64,000 bases of DNA from Pseudomonas anguilliseptica (GCF_900105355.1 NZ_FNSC01000001.1:1798001-1862000), one strand, 5' to 3'; positions 27,349-35,738 are shown, counted from the first letter of the stretch. Translations and numbers: made by a program. Notes: a model not told the origin generated them from the letters alone.

Positions 27349-28540
27349 GGATGGTCTGAAGTAGCCATGTATTTCTGGCTGACTTCAGCCCCCGCCGATT
27401 TTGAAAGCGGCAAATCGATCAAAAACGATCAGATTACCCATTCATTTCTGTGTTTTTAGCCGCCGCGAGTAGCTCGCGGCAGCCATTTCCCGCATTACAG
27501 GCGCACCTCTCCTGCATTGGTCAGTAAATGTCGGCGTGCCATCCACAGGTTCGACAGCGCGAACAGCGTCATCAGTTGCGCCGTGTTCTTGGCCAAGCCA
27601 CGGAAGCGTGTCTTTACATAACTGAACTGACGCTTGATCACCCGGAACGGGTGCTCAACCTTGGCGCGCACCTGGGCCTTGGCCTTCTCGATCTTGCGTT
27701 TGGCTTTGTACAGCGGGCTGCTCTTACCCAGCTTCTTATAGGTGCTGCGGCGGGCAGCAACCTGCCAGATCACCTCGCGCCCATCATGTTCGGGGCGCTT
27801 TTCGACGCCGGTATAACCCGCATCGGCGCGCACCACGTTTTCCTCGCCGTGCAGCAACTTGTCGACCTGAGTGACATCCGCCACGTTGGCCGCCGTGCCT
27901 ACCACGCTGTGTACCAGCCCCGACTCGTCATCCACGCCAATGTGCGCCTTCATGCCGAAGTAGTATTGGTTGCCCTTCTTGGCCTGGTGCATCTCTGGGT
28001 CGCGTTTGCCGTCCTTGTTCTTGGTCGAACTCGGCGCATTGATCAGCGTGGCATCGACGATGGTGCCTTGGCGCAACGACAGGCCACGGTCGCCAAGATA
28101 GCCATTGATGACGGCCAGGATGCCGGCAGCCAACTCATGTTTCTCCAGCAGACGACGGAAGTTGAGGATGGTGGTTTCGTCGGGGATACGTTCCAGACTC
28201 AGCCCGGCGAACTGCCGCAGGATAGTGGTCTCGTACAGCGCTTCTTCCATCGCCGGGTCGCTGTAGCCGAACCAGTTCTGCATCAGGTGCACACGTAGCA
28301 TCGCCATCAGCGGATAGGCCGGCCGACCGCCTTCACCCTTGGGGTAATACGGTTCGATCAGTGCGATCAAACCCTTCCACGGCACCACCCGATCCATCTC
28401 GATCAGGAACAACTCTTTGCGGGTCTGCTTGCGTTTGCCGGCGTACTCGGCATCGGCGAAGGTCATTTGCTTCATCGGAAAACTCGGCGGGTGGCGTCCG
28501 GGCATTTTGCCAAAATCAGGAAGTCTTATTCAGAGTTTTC
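27349..28540 (-). mobile_element. IS5-family insertion sequence, copy 1 (1192 bp)
   Basis: The element is flanked by a 4-bp direct repeat CTAA (27345-27348 and 28541-28544), typical of IS5 insertion. One end reads GGATGGTCTGAAGTAG and the other, as reverse complement, GAAAACTCTGAATAAG; the TCTGAA core is shared. It contains one transposase gene. Its length equals that of copy 2 at 33974, but the sequence differs at many positions. It lies 22 bp upstream of dgcA and separates it from the DUF5943 gene that normally precedes it. Confidence 0.93.
27495..28475 (-). CDS. IS5-family transposase, copy 1
   Basis: The 326-residue DDE transposase starts at MKQMTFADAEYAGKR. Catalytic positions are the Asp in TIVDATLINAP, the Asp in RADAGYTGVEKRPEH and the Glu in the R-x3-E-x6-K motif (RAKVEHPFRVIKRQF). 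It differs from the copy at 34039 by about 17 residues, so the two are related but not recent duplicates. The frame is intact, so the element may be active. It is transcribed in the same direction as dgcA and could provide read-through. Confidence 0.95.
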   Translation of the reverse strand: MKQMTFADAEYAGKRKQTRKELFLIEMDRVVPWKGLIALIEPYYPKGEGGRPAYPLMAMLRVHLMQNWFGYSDPAMEEALYETTILRQFAGLSLERIPDETTILNFRRLLEKHELAAGILAVINGYLGDRGLSLRQGTIVDATLINAPSSTKNKDGKRDPEMHQAKKGNQYYFGMKAHIGVDDESGLVHSVVGTAANVADVTQVDKLLHGEENVVRADAGYTGVEKRPEHDGREVIWQVAARRSTYKKLGKSSPLYKAKRKIEKAKAQVRAKVEHPFRVIKRQFSYVKTRFRGLAKNTAQLMTLFALSNLWMARRHLLTNAGEVRL

Positions 28541-28549
28541 CTAAGGATT

Positions 28550-28607
28550 GTGGGAGGCGTTTTAGCGGCGATAGCGGTCGGCCAATCGCGGCTAAAGCCC
28601 CTCCCAC
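28550..28607. repeat. REP-type inverted repeat
   Basis: GTGGGAGGCGTTTTAGCGGCGA and GCGGCTAAAGCCCCTCCCAC face each other. It lies between the IS copy-1 target duplication and the DUF5943 gene, so IS copy 1 inserted directly beside a REP. Confidence 0.85.
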
Positions 28608-28619
28608 ACAGGGTTGTCT

Positions 28620-29150
28620 TTAGCGTGGCTTGACCACAAACAGGCCATCGTCGTGGCCCTCTTCGGAACCGCCATAGACCTGCTCGGCCACGGTGCGCAG
28701 CGCACTGCCCTGGGCCTGGAGAATCTGGTCCATGGCGCCGGCAAACCAGCCGGTAAACATGTAGTCGACCTTGCGCCCGCACTTGCCGTAGACGTACACA
28801 AAGGCCGAGTGCTTCAGACGCACGCTGGCGGTGCCTTTCTCCAAATCGATGGCTTCGATCTCGAACAGACCCCAGCCGCGTTGCGACAGGCGCTTCATAT
28901 AGTGTTCGAACACCGCCACACCCGAGAGGCCATGGCATTCAGCTTCCTTCTCGCACCAGTGCCAGGCGGACTTGTAGCCAGCCTTGTAAAGGATCTCGGC
29001 ATAGGCCTCAGCGCCCAGTACTTCCTCGATACCGATGTGGTTATTGACGAAGAAATGCCGCGGCACATAGAGCATCGGCAGCGCGTCGGTGGTCCAGACG
29101 CCGGTTTCGTCGTCTACCTGGATAGGCATTTCGGGTGCGTGGGTGGCCAT
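28620..29150 (-). CDS. DUF5943-type protein of the glycine betaine locus
   Basis: The 176-residue cytosolic protein starts at MATHAPEMPIQVDDETG. The extra 41 codons of the longer frame are non-conserved. It has a 4-vinyl-reductase/V4R-like character (YKSAWHWCEKEAECHG; CGRKVDYMFTGWFAGAMDQIL). In P. aeruginosa the homologue lies between the dipeptidase gene and dgcA, in the same order as here, but its role is not established. The 4-bp IS target duplication and a REP now separate it from dgcA. Confidence 0.85.
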   Translation of the reverse strand: MATHAPEMPIQVDDETGVWTTDALPMLYVPRHFFVNNHIGIEEVLGAEAYAEILYKAGYKSAWHWCEKEAECHGLSGVAVFEHYMKRLSQRGWGLFEIEAIDLEKGTASVRLKHSAFVYVYGKCGRKVDYMFTGWFAGAMDQILQAQGSALRTVAEQVYGGSEEGHDDGLFVVKPR

Positions 29151-29341
29151 GTGTTCAGTGCTCCAGAATTCGTTGTCTTGCGTATTTGAAAAGTGCCGAT
29201 GGATACCTGTGGAGCCGTAGCGAGCATGCCGAGAGCAAGGAGACCCACAGCGACAAGCGAGAGCAGTACGCATGCACGGCGAGCTTGTCGCGAGGACGCG
29301 ACGCAGCTATCGGTGGGCGCAGTAAGCTCCGGAGGTATTCA

Positions 29342-30319
29342 TCACTCGCCCCAGACGTCTGCCAGTCCCCTTACCCAGTTCTCGCCCATGATCTTGCGTA
29401 CCACACGCTCGGAATGGCCGCGCTTGAGCAGAGTCTCGGTGAGGTTGGGGAATTCGCCGACGGTGCGGATGCCGAACGGGTTGATGATCTTGCCGAAGCT
29501 GGTCAGCCGGCGGGCATAGCCTTTGTCGTGGGTCAGGTACTCGAAGAAGTCCTGGCCATGGCCCTGGGTGAAATCGGTGCCAATACCGATGGCGTCTTCG
29601 CCGACGATGTTCATCACGTACTCGATGGCTTCGGCGTAGTCGTCGATGGTCGAGTCGATGCCTTTGGCCAGGAACGGCGCGAACATGGTCACGCCGACAA
29701 AGCCGCCGTGATCGGCGATAAATTTCAGCTCGGCATCGGACTTGTTGCGCGGGTGCTCTTTCAGCCCCGACGGCAGGCAGTGGGAATAGGTGACCGGCTT
29801 CTTCGATTCGAGGATGACTTCCTCGGAAGTCTTCGAACCCACATGCGAGAGGTCGCACATGATGCCGACACGGTTCATCTCGGCAACGATCTCGCGGCCG
29901 AAGCCGGACAGCCCGCCGTCACGCTCGTAGCAGCCGGTGCCGACCAGGTTCTGGGTGTTGTAGCACATCTGCACAATGCCCACGCCGAGCTGCTTGAACA
30001 CCTCGACATAGCCGATCTGGTCCTCGAATGCGTGGGCGTTCTGGAAGCCGAAGAGGATGCCGGTCTTGCCCTGCTCTTTAGCCTTGCGGATGTCGGCGGT
30101 GCTGCGCACCGGCATCACCAGGTCGCTATTCTCGCGGATCAGCTTCTGGCTGGCGGCGATATTGTTCACCGTGGCCTGAAAGCCTTCCCACACCGACACG
30201 GTGCAGTTGGCCGCAGTCAGGCCGCCTTTGCGCATGTCTTCGAACAGTTCGCGGTTCCACTTGGCGATGATCAGCCCGTCAATAACGATGCTGTCGGCGT
30301 GCAATTCGGCTGGGTTCAT
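29342..30319 (-). CDS. Membrane dipeptidase (renal dipeptidase, peptidase M19 family)
   Basis: This 325-residue zinc-dependent amidohydrolase-fold peptidase has the M19 motifs DLSHVGSKT, YSHCLPSGLKEHPRNKSD and IGIGTDFTQGHG. It lacks a clear signal peptide. In pseudomonads this gene is the conserved head of the dipeptidase-DUF5943-dgcAB-etf operon and may process a betaine-related compound, but the substrate is unknown. The 191-bp gap to the next gene shows no ORF I trust. Confidence 0.92.
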   Translation of the reverse strand: MNPAELHADSIVIDGLIIAKWNRELFEDMRKGGLTAANCTVSVWEGFQATVNNIAASQKLIRENSDLVMPVRSTADIRKAKEQGKTGILFGFQNAHAFEDQIGYVEVFKQLGVGIVQMCYNTQNLVGTGCYERDGGLSGFGREIVAEMNRVGIMCDLSHVGSKTSEEVILESKKPVTYSHCLPSGLKEHPRNKSDAELKFIADHGGFVGVTMFAPFLAKGIDSTIDDYAEAIEYVMNIVGEDAIGIGTDFTQGHGQDFFEYLTHDKGYARRLTSFGKIINPFGIRTVGEFPNLTETLLKRGHSERVVRKIMGENWVRGLADVWGE

Positions 30320-30498
30320 CAGGCAGTCCCCTTTTTAGCTGTGTCGCCAAACCCGTTGTTGGCGCTTTGGACTGAGCATATCCCCGAGGGCTCTGGCGAC
30401 CCGGTGCAAAAACGACCGGGGTATTGCCGAAAGCGTCAAAGCCGGGTCGCAGGCGGATATGCGCAGGCCAGAGGGCCGGTACAAGGCAGCGACTACCC

Positions 30499-30663
30499 GT
30501 AGGGTGGGTTAGGCGCGAACCGGAATCAGGCAAATACCACCGATTATCAACGCGCCGTAACCCACCATGACGATCTACCGGCAAACCGCAATGGTGGGTT
30601 ACGCAGCGCCCGAGTTGCGTGGTGCAGTCAATAACTAGCCCCGGCGCCACTGACCCACCCTAC
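30499..30663. repeat. GTAGGGTGGG-type long inverted repeat
   Basis: It begins GTAGGGTGGGTTAGGCGC and ends ACTGACCCACCCTAC. Internal elements CCGTAACCCACCATGA and AATGGTGGGTTACGC form a second, nested pair. It lies in the 440-bp gap between the dipeptidase gene and the small ORF after gbcA. The remainder of that gap (30320-30498) shows nothing recognisable. Confidence 0.75.
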
Positions 30664-30700
30664 AAAAGCAGCCTGCATACAGTTCTGATACATCGCCAAT

Positions 30701-30737
30701 AAAAAAAGCCCCTGCCCGGGGGTATCCGGCAGAGGCC
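30701..30737 (-). terminator. Intrinsic terminator of the gbcA transcript
   Basis: Read on the minus strand, GCCTCTGCCGG pairs with CCGGGCAGGGGC across a short loop and is followed by seven T residues. It lies 22 bp after the stop of the 29-codon ORF that follows gbcA, so that ORF is inside the gbcA transcript. Confidence 0.85.
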
Positions 30738-30759
30738 AAAGTGACCCTTGAGGTGGGTC

Positions 30760-30849
30760 TCAGTGTGTTGCAGAGGTCACAGGCCTGCGCCGCGCCGCCA
30801 GCAGACCGTAGGCGGTCAGGCCAAGCAGCAGCCACAGGCCGAACGTCAT
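30760..30849 (-). CDS. Putative 29-residue single-span membrane peptide
   Basis: The ORF begins six bases after the gbcA TAA and encodes MTFGLWLLLGLTAYGLLAAR plus a short basic/polar tail (RRPVTSATH). The first 19 residues form one hydrophobic helix with positive charges after it, as in small bacterial membrane peptides. The Shine-Dalgarno match is weak (GCAGAG inside the gbcA 3' end), so translation would be coupled to gbcA. The terminator after it supports shared transcription. No homologue is recognised. Confidence 0.5.
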   Translation of the reverse strand: MTFGLWLLLGLTAYGLLAARRRPVTSATH

Positions 30850-30855
30850 GCCGGC

Positions 30856-32148
30856 TTACTCTGCGCCGACCTGACGCAGGTATGGCGCCGGCGCCGCACC
30901 GAGGTTGTTGAGCACGCGTTCGCTGTACCAGTCGATAAAGTTGACCACGCCGAACTCGTAGGTCTTCGAGTAGGGGCCGGGCTGGTAAGCGGTGGAGTTG
31001 ATGCCGCGCTGGTTCTCTTCAGCCAGACGACGGTCCTGGTCGTTGGTGGCGTCCCACACCTGACGCAGGCGGGCGACGTAGTAATCAACGCCTTCCACGG
31101 CATCCTTGTGCACCAACCATTTGGTGGTGACCATGGTTTCCTGCGCGCTGATCGGCCACACGGTGAAGACGATCATATGGTCGCCCATGCAGTGGTTCCA
31201 CGAATGCGGCAGGTGCAGGATACGCATCGAGCCGAGGTCCGGATCGGTAATGCGGCCCATGAGTTTCTTGCAGCCCTGCTTGCCATCCATTGTCATGGAC
31301 ACGGTGCCCTTGAGCAGCGGCATGCGCACGATGCGGTTGCGCAGGCCGAAGCTGGCATGGGCGTAGGGAATATTGTCCTTGTCCCAGCGAGTGGTGCACT
31401 CGCTGACCTGATCCTTGAACGCCTGAGTAGCGCGCGGGTCGGTGACGTCATCCCACTCCAGCAGGGTATTTAGCAGTTCCGGGTGCGAACCGTTGCAGTG
31501 GTAGCACTCGCGGTTGTTCTCCAGCACCAGCTTCCAGTTGGCTTTTTCCATCAAGGTGGTTTGCACCGCCACCTTGGTGTTTTCCATGTCGTAGGGCTCC
31601 ATATAGTGAGCCAGGGTGCTGAGGAAATCGTCGATGGCCGGCGGGTTCTCTGCCAGCGAGATAAAGATGTAACCGCCTGCCACCTTGCAGTTGACCGGCT
31701 TCAGGCTGTAGTCCTTGAGGTCAAAATCCGCGCCCATTTCAGTGCCGGCGAACAGCAGGCGACCGTCCAGCTCGTAGGTCCACTGGTGATAAGGGCACAC
31801 CAGCTTGGCCACCTTGCCCTTTTCGCTGGTGCACAGGCGCGAGCCACGATGACGGCAGACGTTATGGAACGCATGCACCACACCATCGGCGCCACGAATC
31901 ACCATGATCGGGTTGTCGCCGAGCTGCAGGGTGAGGAAGTTGCCCTTGGCCGGAATCTCGCAGGTCATGCCGGCGATCAGCCATTCCTTGTGGAAGATCT
32001 CCTGCATGTCGATCTTGAACAGACGCTCGTCGTTATAGAACGGCTGCGGCAGGGAAAAGGTCCGTTCGCGGGTCTGCAGCATCTCTGCGGCGGCCTTGCG
32101 TGCGGGCTCCAGCGGATCGCCCAGGCTCAGGGTGGAAGTGACGTCCAT
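30856..32148 (-). CDS. gbcA: Glycine betaine monooxygenase, Rieske oxygenase subunit GbcA
   Basis: This 430-residue terminal oxygenase demethylates glycine betaine to dimethylglycine with O2 and releases formaldehyde. The Rieske 2Fe-2S ligands are C98, H100, C118 and H121 (CRHRGSRLC...CPYHQW). The C-terminal catalytic domain has the mononuclear-iron 2-His region NRECYHCNGSHPELL. It starts at 32148 with GAGGAG 6 bases upstream. It is divergent from gbcB, its reductase. GbdR is the known activator of gbcA and gbcB in P. aeruginosa; gbdR is disrupted here. Confidence 0.96.
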   Translation of the reverse strand: MDVTSTLSLGDPLEPARKAAAEMLQTRERTFSLPQPFYNDERLFKIDMQEIFHKEWLIAGMTCEIPAKGNFLTLQLGDNPIMVIRGADGVVHAFHNVCRHRGSRLCTSEKGKVAKLVCPYHQWTYELDGRLLFAGTEMGADFDLKDYSLKPVNCKVAGGYIFISLAENPPAIDDFLSTLAHYMEPYDMENTKVAVQTTLMEKANWKLVLENNRECYHCNGSHPELLNTLLEWDDVTDPRATQAFKDQVSECTTRWDKDNIPYAHASFGLRNRIVRMPLLKGTVSMTMDGKQGCKKLMGRITDPDLGSMRILHLPHSWNHCMGDHMIVFTVWPISAQETMVTTKWLVHKDAVEGVDYYVARLRQVWDATNDQDRRLAEENQRGINSTAYQPGPYSKTYEFGVVNFIDWYSERVLNNLGAAPAPYLRQVGAE

Positions 32149-32499
32149 CGGTAACTCCTCAATGGCTCATCGTCTAGTGCGACGGCCGTAAAAGTGGCTA
32201 ATCGGTTGCTACGCAAGGTGGCGTCATTGCCCCGTTCTGCGCCTGCCGATGGCGACTGGATGAAAGAGGAATTCGCTCGTGACCTTTTGCTTCGGCTGGC
32301 TGCGAGTGTGGCGCTCGCCGTGGGCGAAACCTTATCTATGGGCGACATGGCCACATCCGTTTCCGACGCGGTAAACCAAGGCCTGCGCGGCAGGTCGCGA
32401 TAAGCATGTAAATGTCGCTGGCAGATAAATGAGCGTGCCGGCCAGTACGCACAATCCGCCCCATACAAGGCCGATGTCCGGCCGCGCGGAGAGACGTCC
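32149..32499. promoter_or_regulatory. Divergent gbcA-gbcB control region
   Basis: These 351 bp between two divergent start codons must hold both promoters. GbdR is known from P. aeruginosa to act upstream of gbcA. I could not place its binding site confidently from sequence alone. A short open frame (32194-32403) crosses the region but has no family features and no good ribosome binding site. Confidence 0.6.
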
Positions 32500-33603
32500 A
32501 TGACGACGAACGACTTCCTCAACCCGGTTACCACGCAGACCTGGAGCAATGGTCGGCACATGGTGCGCTGCGTCAAAGTCATCCAGGAAACCTGGGACGT
32601 GCGCACCTTCTGCTTTATGGCCGATCAACCGGTGCTGTACTTCTTCAAGCCTGGGCAGTTCGTCACCCTGGAGCTGGAGATCGACGGCCAGCCGGTAATG
32701 CGCTCCTACACCATATCCAGTTCCCCTTCGGTGCCCTACAGCTTTTCCATCACCATCAAGCGGGTGCCGGGCGGCAAGGTTTCCAACTGGCTGCACGACA
32801 ACCTCAATGAAGGCAACGAGTTGCCGGTGCACGGCCCGGTCGGGCTGTTCAACGCCATCGACTTTCCCGCCGAGAAGGTGCTCTACCTCAGCGGCGGTGT
32901 CGGCATTACCCCAGTGATGTCGATGGCTCGCTGGTTTTACGACACCAACGCCAACGTCGACATGGTCTTCGTGCACAGCGCACGCTCGCCGAAAGACATC
33001 ATTTACCACCGCGAGCTGGAACATATGGCCGCGCGGATCAACAACTTCAGCCTGCACGTGATCTGCGAGAAACATGGCCTGGGTGAGGCCTGGGCCGGTT
33101 ATCGCGGCTACCTCAATCAGAAGATGCTGGAGCTGATTGCCCCGGATTATCTGGAGCGGGAGATCTTCTGCTGCGGCCCGACGCCCTATATGAACGCGGC
33201 CAAGCGCCTGCTCGAAGCCAACCACTACGACATGAACCGCTACCACGAAGAATCTTTCGGTGCGACGCCGCCGGAAGTACGCGCCGAAGTCAAGGAACTG
33301 GCCGCCGAAGCCGCCGATGCCGATCCAGTGCCAGCCGCTGACCAGCACCAAGTGGCCTTCACCAGCACCGGCAAGAGCATTCGTGTCGACCCGGGCGAAA
33401 CCGTGCACGCCGCCGCTGCCAAACTTGGCCTGCACATCCCCAAAGCCTGCGGCATGGGCATTTGCGGCACCTGCAAGGTCATGAAAACTTCGGGTGAAGT
33501 GGCCATGGAACACAACGGCGGCATTACCGACGAAGACGTGGCCGAGGGCTATATCCTGTCCTGCTGCAGCGTGCCGCAGGGTGATGTGGCCATCGAGTAT
33601 TAA
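32500..33603 (+). CDS. gbcB: Glycine betaine monooxygenase reductase subunit GbcB
   Basis: The 367-residue electron-transfer protein supplies GbcA. It has an N-terminal ferredoxin-reductase FAD domain (RSYTISSSP, about 69-77), an NAD-binding part (YLSGGVGITPVMSMAR; FCCGPTPYM) and a C-terminal plant-type 2Fe-2S ferredoxin domain with ligands in CGMGICGTC and a final Cys in SCCSVPQG. The domain order is typical of GbcB. A perfect terminator follows at 33632. No lesion is visible. Confidence 0.96.
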   Translation: MTTNDFLNPVTTQTWSNGRHMVRCVKVIQETWDVRTFCFMADQPVLYFFKPGQFVTLELEIDGQPVMRSYTISSSPSVPYSFSITIKRVPGGKVSNWLHDNLNEGNELPVHGPVGLFNAIDFPAEKVLYLSGGVGITPVMSMARWFYDTNANVDMVFVHSARSPKDIIYHRELEHMAARINNFSLHVICEKHGLGEAWAGYRGYLNQKMLELIAPDYLEREIFCCGPTPYMNAAKRLLEANHYDMNRYHEESFGATPPEVRAEVKELAAEAADADPVPAADQHQVAFTSTGKSIRVDPGETVHAAAAKLGLHIPKACGMGICGTCKVMKTSGEVAMEHNGGITDEDVAEGYILSCCSVPQGDVAIEY

Positions 33604-33631
33604 GACCTCTTACAGCAGCACGACACACAGC

Positions 33632-33671
33632 AAAACGCCGCACCCGCCCTCAAGGCCCGTGTGGCGTTTTT
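33632..33671 (+). terminator. Intrinsic terminator after gbcB
   Basis: AAAACGCCGCAC and GTGTGGCGTTTTTG form a stem with a loop of about 16 bases and a T-rich 3' side, 28 bp after the gbcB stop. Confidence 0.85.
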
Positions 33672-33690
33672 GTTTGGTGCTACCAATCCC

Positions 33691-33747
33691 GTGGGAGGGG
33701 CTTTAGCCGCGACGGAAGCAAAAGCTCGCCGCTAAAGCCCCTCCCAC
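33691..33747. repeat. REP-type inverted repeat
   Basis: GTGGGAGGGGCTTTAGCCGCGA and GCCGCTAAAGCCCCTCCCAC are arranged head to head between gbcB and the 3' end of gbdR. Confidence 0.85.
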
Positions 33748-33973
33748 GAATCCATAGCGCCCAGCAACTCCTACAAGGTATTCAGTACGGCTTAGAGCCT
33801 GACACTGGCGTACGTCGACTCGCCCTGCGCGCGGGTCAATGCGGCCATGGCCGAGGATGGCGAAGGGCGCATCAGGTCTTCCGGCATAGGCATCAGCGCC
33901 ACCACATTGCCGCCCTGCTGGCCGGCGCGCTCGTCACGCGGCGGAATACCGAAGTATTCGCGGTAGCACTTGG

Positions 33974-35165
33974 GGATGGTCTGAAAAAGACTTCCTGATT
34001 TTGGCAAAATATCCGCACTCCACCCGCCGAGTTTTCCGATGAAGCAGATGACCTTCGCCGACGCCGAGTATGCCGGCAAGCGCAAGCAGACCCGCAAAGA
34101 ATTGTTCCTGATCGAGATGGATCGGGTAGTGCCATGGAAAGGGTTGATCGCTTTGATCGAGCCGCATTATCCAAAGGGTGAAGGCGGCCGACCGTCCTAT
34201 CCGCTGATGGCGATGCTGCGAGTGCATCTGATGCAAAACTGGTTCGGTTACAGCGATCCGGCGATGGAAGAGGCGCTGTACGAGACCACCATCCTACGCC
34301 AGTTTGCCGGGCTGACTCTGGAGCGCATTCCTGACGAAACCACCATCCTCAACTTCCGCCGCTTGCTGGAAACACACGAACTGGCTGCCGGCATCCTGGC
34401 CGTGATCAATGGCTACCTGGGTGACCGTGGTTTGTCGCTGCGCCAAGGCACCATCGTCGATGCCACGCTGATCAACGCGCCGAGTTCAACCAAGAACAAG
34501 AACGGTAAGCGTGACCCTGAGATGCACTCAACCAAGAAAGGCAATCAGTATTACTTCGGCATGAAGGCGCACATCGGGGTGGATGACGAGTCTGGCTTGG
34601 TGCACAGCGTGGTGGGTACTGCCGCCAACGTGGCGGATGTCACCCAGGTCGATAAGCTGCTGCACGGCGAGGAAAACATGGTGGGGGCCGATGCCGGATA
34701 TACCGGTGTCGAGAAGCGCCCCGAGCATGAGGGCCGTCAAGTGATCTGGCAGGTTGCAGCACGGCGTAGCACTTACAAGAAACTCGGTAAGCGCAGCGCG
34801 CTGTACAAAGCCAAGCGCAAAATCGAGAAGGCCAAGGCCCAAGTGCGAGCCAAGGTCGAGCATCCGTTTCGGGTGATCAAGCGTCAGTTCGGTTATGTGA
34901 AGACGCGCTTCCGTGGCCTGGTCAAAAACACGGCGCAACTGGTGACTTTATTCGCGCTGTCAAATCTGTGGATGGCGCGCCGACATTTACTGACGAATGC
35001 AGGAGAGGTGCGCCCGTAATGCTGGAAATGGCTGCCGCGAGGTGCTCGCGGCGGCTAAAAACACAGAAATGAGCCGGTAATCTGATCGTTTTTGATCGAT
35101 TTATCACTTTCGAAATCAGCAGAGGCTGACGTCAGCCAGAAATGCATGGCTACTTCAGAGGATCC
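33974..35165 (+). mobile_element. IS5-family insertion sequence, copy 2 (1192 bp), inside gbdR
   Basis: Ends are GGATGGTCTGAA (33974-33985) and TTCAGAGGATCC (35154-35165), imperfect inverted repeats with 10 of 12 positions matching. A 4-bp target duplication TTGG lies at 33970-33973 and 35166-35169. One complete transposase gene fills most of it. The insertion falls in the AraC DNA-binding domain of gbdR, between the codons for Lys and Cys of HFSK-CYRE. Confidence 0.96.
34039..35019 (+). CDS. IS5-family transposase, copy 2
   Basis: This 326-residue DDE transposase is intact, with Asp in DATLINAP, Asp in GADAGYTGVEKRPEH and Glu in KVEHPFRVIKRQF. It is about 95% identical in protein sequence to the copy at 27495-28475, with changes such as EPHY for EPYY and MHSTKKG for MHQAKKG. 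It is transcribed opposite to gbdR. Confidence 0.95.
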   Translation: MKQMTFADAEYAGKRKQTRKELFLIEMDRVVPWKGLIALIEPHYPKGEGGRPSYPLMAMLRVHLMQNWFGYSDPAMEEALYETTILRQFAGLTLERIPDETTILNFRRLLETHELAAGILAVINGYLGDRGLSLRQGTIVDATLINAPSSTKNKNGKRDPEMHSTKKGNQYYFGMKAHIGVDDESGLVHSVVGTAANVADVTQVDKLLHGEENMVGADAGYTGVEKRPEHEGRQVIWQVAARRSTYKKLGKRSALYKAKRKIEKAKAQVRAKVEHPFRVIKRQFGYVKTRFRGLVKNTAQLVTLFALSNLWMARRHLLTNAGEVRP

Positions 35166-35717
35166 TTGGAGAAGTGCGGCGTGGAGACAAAGCCACACAC
35201 CGAGGCCACTTCGATGATCGACATGCTGGTCTGCTTGAGCAGTTGGCGCGCGCGAATCAGCCGCAACTTGAGGTAGTAGCGCGACGGCGAGCAGTGCAGG
35301 TATTTCTGGAACAAGCGCTCCAGCTGACGCCGCGACACGTCGACATACAACGCCAGCTGGTCGAGGTCGATCGGCTCTTCCAGATTGGCTTCCATCAGCG
35401 CGACGATTTCCTGCAGCTTCGGCTGGTTGGTGCCGAGCATGTGCTTGAGCGGCACGCGCTGGTGATCCTGTTCATTACGGATGCGCTCGTAGATGAACAT
35501 CTCGGAAATCGCCGCCGCCAGTTCGCGACCATGCTCACGGCCAATCACGTGCAGCATCATGTCCATCGGCGCCGTGCCACCGGAGCTGGTGTAGCGGTTG
35601 CGGTCGATGGAGAACAAGCGAGTGGTCACGGCCGTACGCGGAAATGCTTCCTGCATGGCGGCCAAAAACTCCCAATGCACACTGCAATCATGGGCATCAA
35701 GCAACCCAGCCTTAGCC

Positions 35718-35738
35718 AGCGCCCAGCGCCCAGCGCCC
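35718..35738. repeat. Three tandem copies of a 7-bp unit inside gbdR
   Basis: AGCGCCC occurs at 35718-35724, 35725-35731 and 35732-35738, followed by a partial AG. The gbdR frame needs one copy (or four). The present three copies shift it by two bases. Confidence 0.95.

Noticed and set aside
29151..29341. A possible short gene between the DUF5943 and dipeptidase genes
   Set aside because: The sequence contains many partial repeats (GAGC, GCGA) and no ORF with start, ribosome site and sensible composition.
27345..35169. A composite transposon formed by the two IS copies carrying gbcAB
   Set aside because: Each IS has its own, different 4-bp target duplication (CTAA and TTGG), so they are separate insertions. 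The intervening genes are in the usual locus order, not cargo.
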